A DNA stretch of 64,000 bases, taken from Nitrobium sp046350935. GTDB taxonomy: Bacteria; Nitrospirota; Thermodesulfovibrionia; Thermodesulfovibrionales; Dissulfurispiraceae. The notes below the pieces were generated by a model that did no database searches, was not told where the DNA came from, and saw nothing but the letters and a program-made list of their open reading frames with translations. The translations under genes were made by a program, and so were the position numbers. The stretch is taken from the NCBI GenBank assembly GCA_046350935.1, contig JAXLZK010000007.1:50701-114700 (forward strand), given 5' to 3'. Positions 43,235 to 51,489 of the stretch are shown in pieces (the stretch's first letter is position 1; each line of letters starts with the position of its first letter).

Positions 43235-45937
43235 CTATTCCCCGGAAGCCGGGTGCAGGAACTCCCGCACGAACTCCTGCTCCTCCTCCTTCGTGGTCAG
43301 CCGGCCCACGAGCTTCTCATCATGGACCCGCCGCATGATTTCCGAATAGACCGGCCCCTGGGGGATCCCCATCTCTTTCAGATCTTCGCCCTTCAGCAGG
43401 GGCCGGACATTCCGCAAATGCAGAAGGTAGTGGGAGACGGCCTTCTTTCTCTCGCTGTCCGCGGCGAGCGCCATGCTGAAAAGGATCTCCTCGACGGCGC
43501 AACCCGCAAGGAGGTGATACAGGGGCACCGGGCGGTCCGTGGGCAGTTTCTTCACCACCTCGGGGACGTTCCGCAGCCCGCGGGTGATCCTCTCCCTCTG
43601 GGGCTTCGGCACCGCAAGCCTGTCGAGAGCCACCTCCCGCTCCTCAGGGGAGAGGCGGTACAGGAGGGCCATGGTATACAGCATCCCCTTGTCGTATTTT
43701 TCGTCGAGGAAGAGCAGCTCAAACCAGGTAAGGGTGTCGTGCACCGAGCGGAGGAGAGCGTCAAGCTCGGGGGAGTAGGTGAGGGAGGAATGGATCACCT
43801 TCAGCAATCCGTAATCGCCCAGCCTTTTAAGCGCCTTGACAGGGTCGGTCTCGTTGAAGATGAGGATCATTTCGTCGTAGATGCGGGAGCCGGAAAGCTT
43901 TTCGAAAATGCTCGCCTTGATCGCGAACTTGATGAGGTTCTCCGTATGCCGGGTGATCTTGAAACCGAACCGCTCGGAGAAGCGGATGGCCCTGAAAGCG
44001 CGGGTAGGGTCTTCGACAAAGCTGAGGTTGTGGAGCACCCGGATGATCTTGTCCTTCAGGTCCCTCTGGGCGCCGAAGAAATCGAGCAGCTGCCCGAAGC
44101 CCTTCCTGTTCAGCCGCACGGCGAGGGTGTTGATGGTGAAGTCGCGCCGGTAGAGGTCCCTCTTGATGGATGCCGTTTCGACCGTCGGCATTGCGGCCGG
44201 TGACGCGTAGTATTCAGTCCGCGCGGTGGCGACGTCGATCTTGAAGGGGTGGCGTCCGGGTGCGGCCCTCAGGGGCTCCCTCCCATCCCCGGCTTTGCCT
44301 TCCCGGGCGAACAGGGAGCTCCCCTCCCTGATGATGATCTGGGCGGTGCCGAACTTCCGGTGGGCCGTAACCTTTGCATTGAGCCTCTTTCCCATGTCCC
44401 TCGCAAAGGCGATGCCGTCCCCCTCCACCACAATGTCGATGTCGAGGTTTTCCTCTCCCCGCAGCAGGTCCCGCACGCTCCCCCCCCCCAGGGAGGCGCC
44501 GGAGTCCAGCGCGTCGGCCGCGTCTCCGGCCCGCGCAAGAAATTTGTGGAGATAAAAGGGCAGCCGCTCCCTCAGAAGGGTGGCGACGTTCCTGACGAAC
44601 CCGCTGGCCGGCTCCCCCCCCGCCGTATCACGCGAGGCAACCCGCCCCCTCCTCAGCATGTCCTCGTAGATCGAACGGAGAATGTCCGTTCTCGTAATGG
44701 CCCCCACCACCTTTTCGCCTTCGAGGACCGCAACGAACCTCTGGTTGTGCTCGATCATGTCCTTCTCCACCTCGGACACCGGCCTGTCCGGGGCGACGGT
44801 GATGGCGTCGGCAGTGGCGAAGTCCTCGCACCGGTTTTTTCCCAGGCCGTGGAAGAGCGCCTTCTCCACCACCTCCCGGGAGAGAATGCCCCGATACTCC
44901 TCGCTCCGCACCACGGGGAGCACATTGATCCCGTACCGGGTCATCATGGCCTCTGCATCCCTGATGCTGCTGTTCCACTGGACCACGATCACCGGCTTCG
45001 TCATTACATCCGCAGCTATCTTCGCCGGGCGGACATGCTTCTCCAGGGCGGCAACCAGCTTTTCCTCTATGATCTCGAAGGGGAGATCCTTTATGGTGGC
45101 GGAGGCGGCGGTGCGGTGGCCTCCCCCCCCGAACTCCGCCAGGACGGCGGAGATATCGAGCTCCGCCACCCTGCTGCGGGCCACCATCAGGATCTTGTCG
45201 TCCATGCCGATCAGGAGGACCACGGCGTCCGCATCCTCCATGCTCATCACCTGGTGGGCGAGATGCGCCACATCCCCGAACCCCTCCATCGCCGCCTTCC
45301 CGATCTTTATCCGCACCCCGAGGATCACGACCTCCTTCAGGGATTCGATCAGCCTGTTCAAGAGGGAAAACTCCTCCCGGCTCATCTCCTCCCTGAGGAA
45401 CTCGGCGACGGTGGCGAGGTTCGCCCCCTTCTTGACGAGGTAGGCGACAGCCATGAGGTCCCGGGGCATGGTCGAGGTGAAGAGCAGCGACCCCGTTTCC
45501 TGGTAGATCCCCAGGCAGAGGGTGGTGGCTTCGAGGGGGGTGAGCGGAAGCCTCTTTTTCTGGAGGATTTCGGTGAAAATGGTGGACGCCGCCCCGGCCA
45601 CCTCCACGATTTCGCGCTCTCCCCGGAGGTCTTCCTTCGTGGGGGGATGGTGGTCGTAGAGATGCACCTTCACCTCCGGCCGGGAGAGGAGCTCCCTGAG
45701 AGGACCGATCCTGTCGGGATGCTTCGTATCGACGACGATAAGCCTCTTCACCTGCTCGGGAACGATATCACGGACCTTCCTGATCTCTACGGGATGGAAC
45801 GCGTCGACGAAGTCCCGCACCTTCTTCTCCATGGAGCCGGGAAAGACGATCACCGCGCCGGGATACAGCTTCTTCGCGGCCATTGCGGAGGCGAGGGAAT
45901 CGAAATCGGCATTCAAATGGGAGGTGATGACATCCAT
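43235..45937 (-). CDS. DHH phosphoesterase-CBS-tRNA nucleotidyltransferase fusion
   Basis: 900 residues. Domain order: DHH (HLNADFDSLASAM, DTKHPDR, DHHPPTKED) 1-150; DHHA1 (GGGGHRTAAS) near 270; two CBS domains at about 315-430; then a class II nucleotidyltransferase head (GGSVRDLLRGEENLDIDIVV, with the DxD) near 490 and the RNA-binding part (DPTRAFRAIRFSERFGF). This architecture is known in Deltaproteobacteria, Aquificae and relatives and often acts as an A-adding tRNA enzyme, with a separate C-adding partner. The DHH part may be a nanoRNase/phosphodiesterase. It ends 10 bp from the ModF-like gene, convergent. Confidence 0.9.
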   Translation of the reverse strand: MDVITSHLNADFDSLASAMAAKKLYPGAVIVFPGSMEKKVRDFVDAFHPVEIRKVRDIVPEQVKRLIVVDTKHPDRIGPLRELLSRPEVKVHLYDHHPPTKEDLRGEREIVEVAGAASTIFTEILQKKRLPLTPLEATTLCLGIYQETGSLLFTSTMPRDLMAVAYLVKKGANLATVAEFLREEMSREEFSLLNRLIESLKEVVILGVRIKIGKAAMEGFGDVAHLAHQVMSMEDADAVVLLIGMDDKILMVARSRVAELDISAVLAEFGGGGHRTAASATIKDLPFEIIEEKLVAALEKHVRPAKIAADVMTKPVIVVQWNSSIRDAEAMMTRYGINVLPVVRSEEYRGILSREVVEKALFHGLGKNRCEDFATADAITVAPDRPVSEVEKDMIEHNQRFVAVLEGEKVVGAITRTDILRSIYEDMLRRGRVASRDTAGGEPASGFVRNVATLLRERLPFYLHKFLARAGDAADALDSGASLGGGSVRDLLRGEENLDIDIVVEGDGIAFARDMGKRLNAKVTAHRKFGTAQIIIREGSSLFAREGKAGDGREPLRAAPGRHPFKIDVATARTEYYASPAAMPTVETASIKRDLYRRDFTINTLAVRLNRKGFGQLLDFFGAQRDLKDKIIRVLHNLSFVEDPTRAFRAIRFSERFGFKITRHTENLIKFAIKASIFEKLSGSRIYDEMILIFNETDPVKALKRLGDYGLLKVIHSSLTYSPELDALLRSVHDTLTWFELLFLDEKYDKGMLYTMALLYRLSPEEREVALDRLAVPKPQRERITRGLRNVPEVVKKLPTDRPVPLYHLLAGCAVEEILFSMALAADSERKKAVSHYLLHLRNVRPLLKGEDLKEMGIPQGPVYSEIMRRVHDEKLVGRLTTKEEEQEFVREFLHPASGE

Positions 45938-45991
45938 ACCTCATAGGATACCACAGAAAGAGAGGGGGAAAGGGGGAGCGCTCCCTCTCCC

Positions 45992-46513
45992 TCACCACCT
46001 CTCCCAATGGATGTTGTCCTCTTTGAACTTATCGATAGGCGCTCCCTTTTCCTTTGGAACCCCCACAGGGATGACATTCAGGGGGATGATGGTTTCAGGG
46101 ATCTGCAGAATCCTCCGGACATTCCTGATCTTCTCCTCATCGGCGTATGCGGCCGTCCAGACAGCCCCGAGTCCAAGGGCATGGCAGGCCAGGAGGATAT
46201 TTTCCGTTGCCGCCGAGCAGTCCATCACCCAGTACCGCCTGCTGTAAATCTCGTCCTTGTCCGGAACCCCGCACACCGCAATGGCCGCCCCTGCCGTGTC
46301 GAGCATCTTTGCATAAGGGAGCGCAGCGCAAAGCTCGTCCAGGACCTCCCTCTTTGTCACCGCGACAAAAGACCAGGGCTGTATGTTGACCGCTGAGGGA
46401 GCCGCCATACCGGCCTTGAGAATCTTCATCAGGTCTTCCCGTGAAACAGCCTCTCCGGTGAAGGACCTGACACTTCTGCGGGAGTAGATCGTCCTGAGCG
46501 TTTCGTTCTCCAT
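45992..46513 (-). CDS. Nitroreductase family protein
   Basis: 173 residues, FMN-dependent fold: IYSRRSVRSFTGEAVSRED and AAPSAVNIQPWSFVAVT, then ALGLGAVWTAAY and NVIPVGVPKE at the C-terminus. Reductive role on quinones, nitro-compounds or thiols is uncertain. Single gene with a Shine-Dalgarno GGAGGAAGG; the island starts upstream. Confidence 0.92.
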   Translation of the reverse strand: MENETLRTIYSRRSVRSFTGEAVSREDLMKILKAGMAAPSAVNIQPWSFVAVTKREVLDELCAALPYAKMLDTAGAAIAVCGVPDKDEIYSRRYWVMDCSAATENILLACHALGLGAVWTAAYADEEKIRNVRRILQIPETIIPLNVIPVGVPKEKGAPIDKFKEDNIHWERW

Positions 46514-46599
46514 TCCTTCCTCCTTTCTTTACCCCTGTATGCCCTGTATACCCTGAATTATATCAGGTTCTGACAGGGTGCGGAGCGGCCCTTCGCAGC

Positions 46600-46867
46600 A
46601 CATTCCCACTTCTGCGGGGTGGAGCTCGACCTGAAGCGGGAGCAGACGCTCACCAGAAGGATACCGTCTAGGGATTCAACCTTCTCAACCGGGGTGATAA
46701 CGCTCGGAGGCGCACCGGTAAGCGGCTCTCTGGCAGTTAACGAAACCATATCCTTTACTCCGGCCAAGCCGGGGACCCTTTATCTGAGGGCAATGTATAC
46801 CGGAGACAACAACTTCAGCGAAAGCCGGAGCGGCAACACGGCAGCAGCACTGACGGTCATCCCATAA
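46600..46867 (+). pseudogene. Remnant: antitoxin C-terminus fused to an Ig-like repeat fragment
   Basis: The first part (CGVELDLKREQTLTR) is nearly identical to the tail of the Phd-type antitoxin at 47932-48183 (YGVELDLKREQTLTR). It runs in frame into 60 residues of a bacterial Ig-like repeat (GGAPVSGSLAVNE, LRAMYTGDNNF), normally part of large surface proteins. Both parts lack their ends, so this is a scar of two lost genes. Confidence 0.6.
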
Positions 46868-47238
46868 CAGAAGCGACTCCCGGCGCATGGTCTCACCGCT
46901 GTTTCGCCGTGCTCCGCCATATTGCTTTAAATCTCCTCAAACAGGAGAAAACTCTTAAACGGGGGATGAAGGCTAAACGACTCAAGGCGGGCTGGGACAA
47001 TGACTACCTGGATAAGGTCTTTGCTTCTAAATCCCTTTAGATGCGATTGCCCTGGAGCGGAGCCTGTCCCGGCCTGGTCCGGGACAAGAGCTGGAATGAC
47101 AGCCGGAATGACGGCAGGAGAGAGCCGGAATGACGAATTCCCTGATACGTTCATTTTGTTAGATACTCTTTGTATTCGGGCTGATAAACGCGTTTCCCTG
47201 TGGTATACTGGGTCGTATAATCGTCCGGAGGGAAGATC
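46868..47238. repeat. Intergenic region with GGAATGAC-type repeats
   Basis: The region holds several short repeats (CCGGAATGAC) at 47095-47135 and the half-palindrome GTCCCGGCCTGGTCCGGGAC near 47067. It ends with TTCATTTTGTTAGATACTC at 47150, related to the right end of the element at 47580-47781. A TATACT/TATAAT pair near 47205-47220 probably serves the following small gene. No coding frame is supported. Confidence 0.55.
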
Positions 47239-47469
47239 ATGGGAAAATGTGATTGCGGTGCGGTAACGGACTGGGTGGAAATCGGCAGTACCTGGGTGTG
47301 TAAGGAGTGCGGGACGAAAGAAGTAGAGAAGAGTATGGAGGAGCTCAAGCACACGGTCAAAAAGTTGAAAACCATCGGGCAGGACTTGCAGGCGTTGAAG
47401 GTGGACACCCTGGCACTTACGGAACTGATCGACACGATACAGGCTGAAATAGGAAAAATCAGAATATAG
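47239..47469 (+). CDS. Small zinc-ribbon-like protein with a helical tail
   Basis: 76 residues, ATG preceded by GGAGGG and by TATAAT-like boxes. Residues 4-26 hold CDC and CKEC (two cysteine pairs, plausible zinc ribbon); the remainder is an amphipathic helix (EELKHTVKKLKTIGQDLQAL...LTELIDTIQAEIGK). Unknown family; perhaps a small regulator or a component of a larger complex. Confidence 0.6.
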   Translation: MGKCDCGAVTDWVEIGSTWVCKECGTKEVEKSMEELKHTVKKLKTIGQDLQALKVDTLALTELIDTIQAEIGKIRI

Positions 47470-47579
47470 TCGCTTTCAATCAGGCCGGTCCGCCATGCGG
47501 GGTCTATGAGATAAGCTGTGTCACTCCTTCTGAATGTAGCCGAGCAGGCTCATTTCATCTCTTCCGCTTGCCTTATTTT

Positions 47580-47781
47580 GAGCGTCTAACAAAATGACGT
47601 GGTGCTCTGAAGCGTTGTCATTCCCGCTAGCGGAGCGGAACCTGTCCCTGCCTGTCGGGGATCACGGGAATCCTTCTTACAGCAGGAAACGATTCCGGAC
47701 CCATCCCGGACTGGGCCGGGACAAGAGCCGGAATAACAGACAAACGGGCCGGAACGATAAATTCATTATTGTTAGGCGCTC
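47580..47781. repeat. 202-bp element with inverted-repeat ends
   Basis: GAGCGTCTAACAAAATGA (47580) faces TTCATTATTGTTAGGCGCTC (47762); inside are GGAATGAC-type and GGCCGGGAC palindromes. The ends contain GTCTAAC and GTTAGGC, the order of attC boxes, but at 194 bp between boxes it is longer than typical attC sites. It lies just upstream of the Phd-VapC pair. Confidence 0.6.
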
Positions 47782-47931
47782 TTAGTCAAACAGTATGCGC
47801 CCATTTACTCGGTGTCCTATTACGAGGGCAGTCGGACAGTCCGGTACACCCCCGTACTTCTGCCGGGACTTGCCTTCCGGCGGCATAGGGGGTACAATAA
47901 TTTGACCAGACTGACTATTCAGGAGGTTTCC

Positions 47932-48183
47932 ATGAGCACCTGGCAACTGCAGGAAGCAAAGGCCCGTTTGAGCGAGGTGATTAAAAAAGCAGCGAAGGAA
48001 GGCCCGCAAAGGATCACGGTGCATGGTGAACCGGCCGCTGTCATCATTTCGAGTGAGGAGTACGAGCGGCTTACACACCCCCAGGGGAGTTTCGTGGGAT
48101 TCATGCGTCAATCGCCTCTCTACGGAGTGGAGCTTGACCTGAAGCGGGAGCAGACACTCACCAGGGAGGATGCCGTCTCATGA
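47932..48183 (+). CDS. Phd/YefM-type antitoxin
   Basis: 83 residues, ATG at 47932 with AGGAGG 6-7 bases before. STWQLQEAKARLSEVIKKAAKEG and RITVHGEPAAVIISSEEYERL are the Phd DNA-binding domain; the tail GVELDLKREQTLTRED binds the toxin. Overlaps the toxin gene by 4 bases and should repress their joint promoter. A copy of its tail remains at 46600. Confidence 0.9.
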   Translation: MSTWQLQEAKARLSEVIKKAAKEGPQRITVHGEPAAVIISSEEYERLTHPQGSFVGFMRQSPLYGVELDLKREQTLTREDAVS

Positions 48184-48599
48184 GCTATTTACTCGATACC
48201 AATGTTATTTCGGAGACGATCCGGCGGGAACCGAACAGGACAGTAATCGGGTGGCTCGATCAGATCCCGGCTGAAGCGCTCTTTATGAGTGTTCTGACGC
48301 TCGGAGAGATCCGCAAGGGGGTTGAGGGTCTTGCTGACGGAAAACGCCGTGAGAAGCTGCGCCTCTGGCTTGAGCATGAGCTTCCGGGCTGGTTCGGAAA
48401 CCGGGTGCTCCCGGTAGAGTGGGCGGTGGCGGACCGCTGGGGGAGACTGCTCGCTGAAGTGGGCCGTCCTGTCCCCAGCATCGACAGCCTGCTTGCGGCA
48501 ACCGCCCTGCATCATGAATTGCGGCTAGTGACCCGGAATGCCGGAGACTTTGTCTATCCCGACCGTGAGGTGATCAACCCTTGGCAGAGCGCACCCTGA
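48180..48599 (+). CDS. PIN-domain toxin (VapC/FitB-like)
   Basis: 139 residues. Acidic residues of the PIN active site are intact: LLDTNVISE, LTLGEIRKG, PSIDSLLAATAL and VTRNAGDF. Such toxins cut tRNA or other RNA when the labile antitoxin is lost. Coupled by 4-base overlap to the Phd-type antitoxin. Confidence 0.92.
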   Translation: MSYLLDTNVISETIRREPNRTVIGWLDQIPAEALFMSVLTLGEIRKGVEGLADGKRREKLRLWLEHELPGWFGNRVLPVEWAVADRWGRLLAEVGRPVPSIDSLLAATALHHELRLVTRNAGDFVYPDREVINPWQSAP

Positions 48600-49106
48600 T
48601 CGGGGTCGGGTGTATTCAGAGAAGCGTCGGAGAGAGGATCCGAATTCTCCCTCTTAAAGTAAGAGGGGGTGAGGAGGAGTTAGCCACCGTGGAGCGAGAT
48701 TCTTCTCAAAAACATCTCTTTTAGAGACGGCCCTTCCCTGTTGCTGTAAAAATCTCTTACAGGAGTGTTAAGAAAACTAACACGGCTGCTTTCTTCCCTG
48801 TCGGACTGTCTTATCGAGTAGTGTACTGCCTTGACCCCTCTTGGTCCCTCGCCTTCCCTTTCGGGTACTAACGCCCTCTCTCAAGCCGAAAAGGTCAAAA
48901 GAACAAAGCCTTATCCCTCTTATCCCTGTATGTGTCCCTGCGGAGTCAGGCGCCTTCTGCAAGGAAACAGGCAAGGAGAAAGAGAGTCCTTCCTGACCCG
49001 CCCAAAGAGGTGCAAAGAAACCTTCACTGTTAACTATCACGACACGTGTACCTATCCGGGAGAATTTTACAAACGGATCTCCTTGAAATTGCTTGATTAG
49101 CTTAGC
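48600..49106. other. Intergenic, hairpin motif, no supported gene
   Basis: CTGTAA at 48744-48749 and TTACAG at 48757-48762 form a perfect 6-bp hairpin, followed by GAGTGTTAAGAAAACTAACAC. The same block (CTGTAG...CTTACAGGAGCGTAAAGAAATCCAACAC in pieces) occurs at 51352-51387. Open frames here look spurious. The motif could be an activator site for the sigma-54 promoter at 49107. Confidence 0.4.
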
Positions 49107-49122
49107 TGGCATGCATATTGCT
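49107..49122 (+). promoter_or_regulatory. Sigma-54 (-24/-12) promoter of the PEP-CTERM gene
   Basis: TGGCATGCATATTGCT, with GG and GC 10 bp apart, agrees with the consensus except one pyrimidine. It lies 100 bp before the ATG at 49222. It is the same form as at 19970-19985. Confidence 0.82.
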
Positions 49123-49221
49123 TTGTTACTTACAGTACATCCCCCACCAGGCATTCCCGTTGTGTTTGCGGGAGAAGGTCACCATAGAACACCGTGCGTA
49201 CAACCCACAGGAGGTGCGCAG

Positions 49222-50184
49222 ATGAAAAGAATCATTGCCTTTACCCTACTGCTTCTGATAGTAACCTTTACCTCCACCCTCGTTCATGCCGTCACTCTTA
49301 CCTTTTCCACCCTCGATTATCCAGGGGCGACTGGGAACTATCCTGCCGGCACCTATGTCACCGGCAGTAGCGGAAACACCACTGTCGGCTACATGTATAG
49401 TGATGCGTCTCAGCATGGTTTCCTGTACGACGGTAAAAACTGGTCCAACCTTGACTACCCCGGGGCCTCACAAACCTTTCCGAGCAGCATTGGAGGAAAC
49501 ACTATTGTTGGTTTTTACAATGGCGGTAGTGAGCAATATCATGGTTTTTCGTATGATGGTAAAACTTGGTCCAGCCTTTCTTATCCTGGTGCTGATGACA
49601 CCTATGTTACGGACAGAAGTGGTAATACCATTGTGGGATATTATAGTAGTTCTGGACCTGCTCACGGTTTTTCATATGACGGCACCACCTGGACTACAAT
49701 TGACTCTCCCTTTGGGTATGATACCCATATTACTGACATTAATGGACATACTATTGTCGGATATTATGAGATAGGTGAGGCACGGTATGGTTTCTCGTAC
49801 GACGGCACTAAATGGACTCGTCTCGCTTACTCTGGTGCCCTCCATACCTACATTACTGGCATTAGCGGAAATCTTCTGATTGGAAATATTGATATTAAAA
49901 ACGAATCATCCGGTACGTATGTGTCACGTGCATTCCTGTACGACGGGACGACCTGGAGCATTTTCGAATATCCCGGAGCTGAACTTACCTTNNNNNNNNN
50001 NGAGGGAATAAATGGCGATACTCTTTTTGGATACTATGCAGATCCATCAGGTAGTAGACACGGGTTCACTGCCACGCTCTCTGGAGAGACCCCTCCTCCC
50101 ATTCCCGAGCCCGCTACAGGACTTCTCCTTGGTTTCGGCTCCCTCATTGCCGCGGGGCTCAGGAAGAGGTTCAAGAAGCAATAA
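49222..50184 (+). CDS. PEP-CTERM-anchored repeat protein
   Basis: About 320 residues, ATG at 49222 after AGGAGG. Signal peptide (MKRIIAFTLLLLIVTFTSTLV), then six repeats of about 40-45 residues with HGFSYDGTTWT and YPGA/TIVGYY themes, a probable beta-propeller or beta-solenoid, and the sorting tail IPEPATGLLLGFGSLIAAGLRKR. PEP-CTERM proteins are processed by an exosortase and linked to exopolysaccharide. Ten N at 49992-50001 interrupt the frame by assembly. Driven by the sigma-54 promoter upstream. Confidence 0.88.
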   Translation: MKRIIAFTLLLLIVTFTSTLVHAVTLTFSTLDYPGATGNYPAGTYVTGSSGNTTVGYMYSDASQHGFLYDGKNWSNLDYPGASQTFPSSIGGNTIVGFYNGGSEQYHGFSYDGKTWSSLSYPGADDTYVTDRSGNTIVGYYSSSGPAHGFSYDGTTWTTIDSPFGYDTHITDINGHTIVGYYEIGEARYGFSYDGTKWTRLAYSGALHTYITGISGNLLIGNIDIKNESSGTYVSRAFLYDGTTWSIFEYPGAELTXXXXEGINGDTLFGYYADPSGSRHGFTATLSGETPPPIPEPATGLLLGFGSLIAAGLRKRFKKQ

Positions 50185-50659
50185 TGGATTCCTCATGTCT
50201 GTCGGTAATTAGGAGTGCAACACTCGATATTTTTCTTTTCGCTCGCTACACGGACAAAGTACCCTTGATGTCTTCCCTCTCACTGTCTGCCTTCTTGTCC
50301 CTTTCCCTCATTATTTTGTGCGGGTCATGATCTTTTTAAATGCAAGCCGGTCATGATCATCCAAGAATATCTGCTCTCTTTGGTTCCCTCGTGAGGTGAC
50401 ATGGGAGAAGGCCCCTTCGTATTCGATCCTCACTTGCCGTGCCATGCAGGGAAAATAGCATAGCTGACTCGCCCTGGCAAAGTGTATTGTTTAGGTTTAA
50501 CCCTGACAAACCCTTTTGTCATTGCGAAGGATCGTACCCTGAAGCAATCCCTTGTTTGCCCCTGCATCGCTCTTTTGATGCCTTTGCCTTGGGCATAAGA
50601 CCCACCTTGCTGAAGCTAGTGCATCACTTGTGTTACACTATAGGAAAAGGAGGGGAAAA
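50185..50659. other. Intergenic region with a half-repeat
   Basis: TGTCATTGCGAAGGATCGTA at 50517 and the following CCTGAAGCAATCC match the half-repeat at 38020-38050. No coding frame with family similarity or a good Shine-Dalgarno is seen. Confidence 0.6.
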
Positions 50660-50890
50660 ATGCCTGCAAAGAACCCGAGAATAAATGTTGTTGTTGAGCG
50701 ACCGATTTATGCGGCGATACATGATCTGGCCGAAGAGAGCGGAGTATCGATGGCGATGGTAGTGAGAGACCTCATCAAAGAGGCCCTGGAATTGAAAGAG
50801 GACGTGGCACTTTCCGCCCTCGCGGATGAGAGAATGGGTGCTCTGGACCGCTCAAAGCTCCTCTCTCATGATGAGGTGTGGAAGGGATAA
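50660..50890 (+). CDS. Ribbon-helix-helix antitoxin
   Basis: 76 residues, ATG at 50660 after AAGGAGGGG. RINVVVERPIYAAIHDLAEESGVSMAMVVRDLIKEALE is a ribbon-helix-helix fold; the acidic tail (DERMGALDRSKLLSHDEVWKG) is of the RelB/DinJ type that wraps the toxin. The stop overlaps the toxin ATG (TAATG). Confidence 0.82.
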   Translation: MPAKNPRINVVVERPIYAAIHDLAEESGVSMAMVVRDLIKEALELKEDVALSALADERMGALDRSKLLSHDEVWKG

Positions 50891-51177
50891 TGCCCTATGA
50901 GCTGGTCTACCATCCCGCAGTAAGGTCCGACGATCTGCCGCTTATCAACTCCGATGTGAGGGCACGCATCAGGATAGCTATCGAAACACGCCTCTCAACG
51001 GCACCGCACGAGTACGGAGAGCCGCTCAGGAAGACCTTGAGAGGATACTGGAAGCTGCGTGTGGGCGATTATCGAGTCGTGTATATATTTGAAGAATCAA
51101 AAGTCTTCATCTTAGGTATTAGGCACAGGAAAAACGTATACGAGATGATGGAAAAACGTATCACTGAGAATCGCTGA
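50890..51177 (+). CDS. RelE/ParE-superfamily toxin
   Basis: 95 residues from the ATG at 50890. YELVYHPAVRSDDLPLINSDVRARIRIAI, then PLRKTLRGYWKLRVGDYRVVYI and ILGIRHRKNVYEMM, match RelE-type ribosome-dependent interferases (GYWKLRVGDYR is the core). Co-translated with the antitoxin. RelE and ParE are close, so gyrase poisoning is not excluded. Confidence 0.88.
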   Translation: MPYELVYHPAVRSDDLPLINSDVRARIRIAIETRLSTAPHEYGEPLRKTLRGYWKLRVGDYRVVYIFEESKVFILGIRHRKNVYEMMEKRITENR

Positions 51178-51489
51178 GGTCTGCTCTTGCCTTCTACCCT
51201 CCTGTTTCCCCCTTATCGTTCATTTCTGTCGGCACAACATCAGGGAAGGCAGAAGTTTTGTGGCCAATTCTAAACAATACAGTTTGCTAGGGATAGAGCA
51301 CTCTTGATATCTTCATGAGAATTTATCAGGTATTCCAGACAGTTCTCAGTGCTGTAGACATTCCTTACAGGAGCGTAAAGAAATCCAACACATTGGTTTT
51401 CACTCCGATTTCACTCAGAAAGACTGTTAGAGGTGGTCGGGATAGTTTGGACAGGAAACAGGGTTTTATAAGTGATAAGCTGCCCCGTT

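Noticed and set aside
46007..46396. Plus-strand frame opposite the nitroreductase
   Set aside because: Antisense shadow.
48777..49154. 125-codon minus-strand frame
   Set aside because: No Shine-Dalgarno, low-complexity residues and overlap with the promoter of the PEP-CTERM gene.
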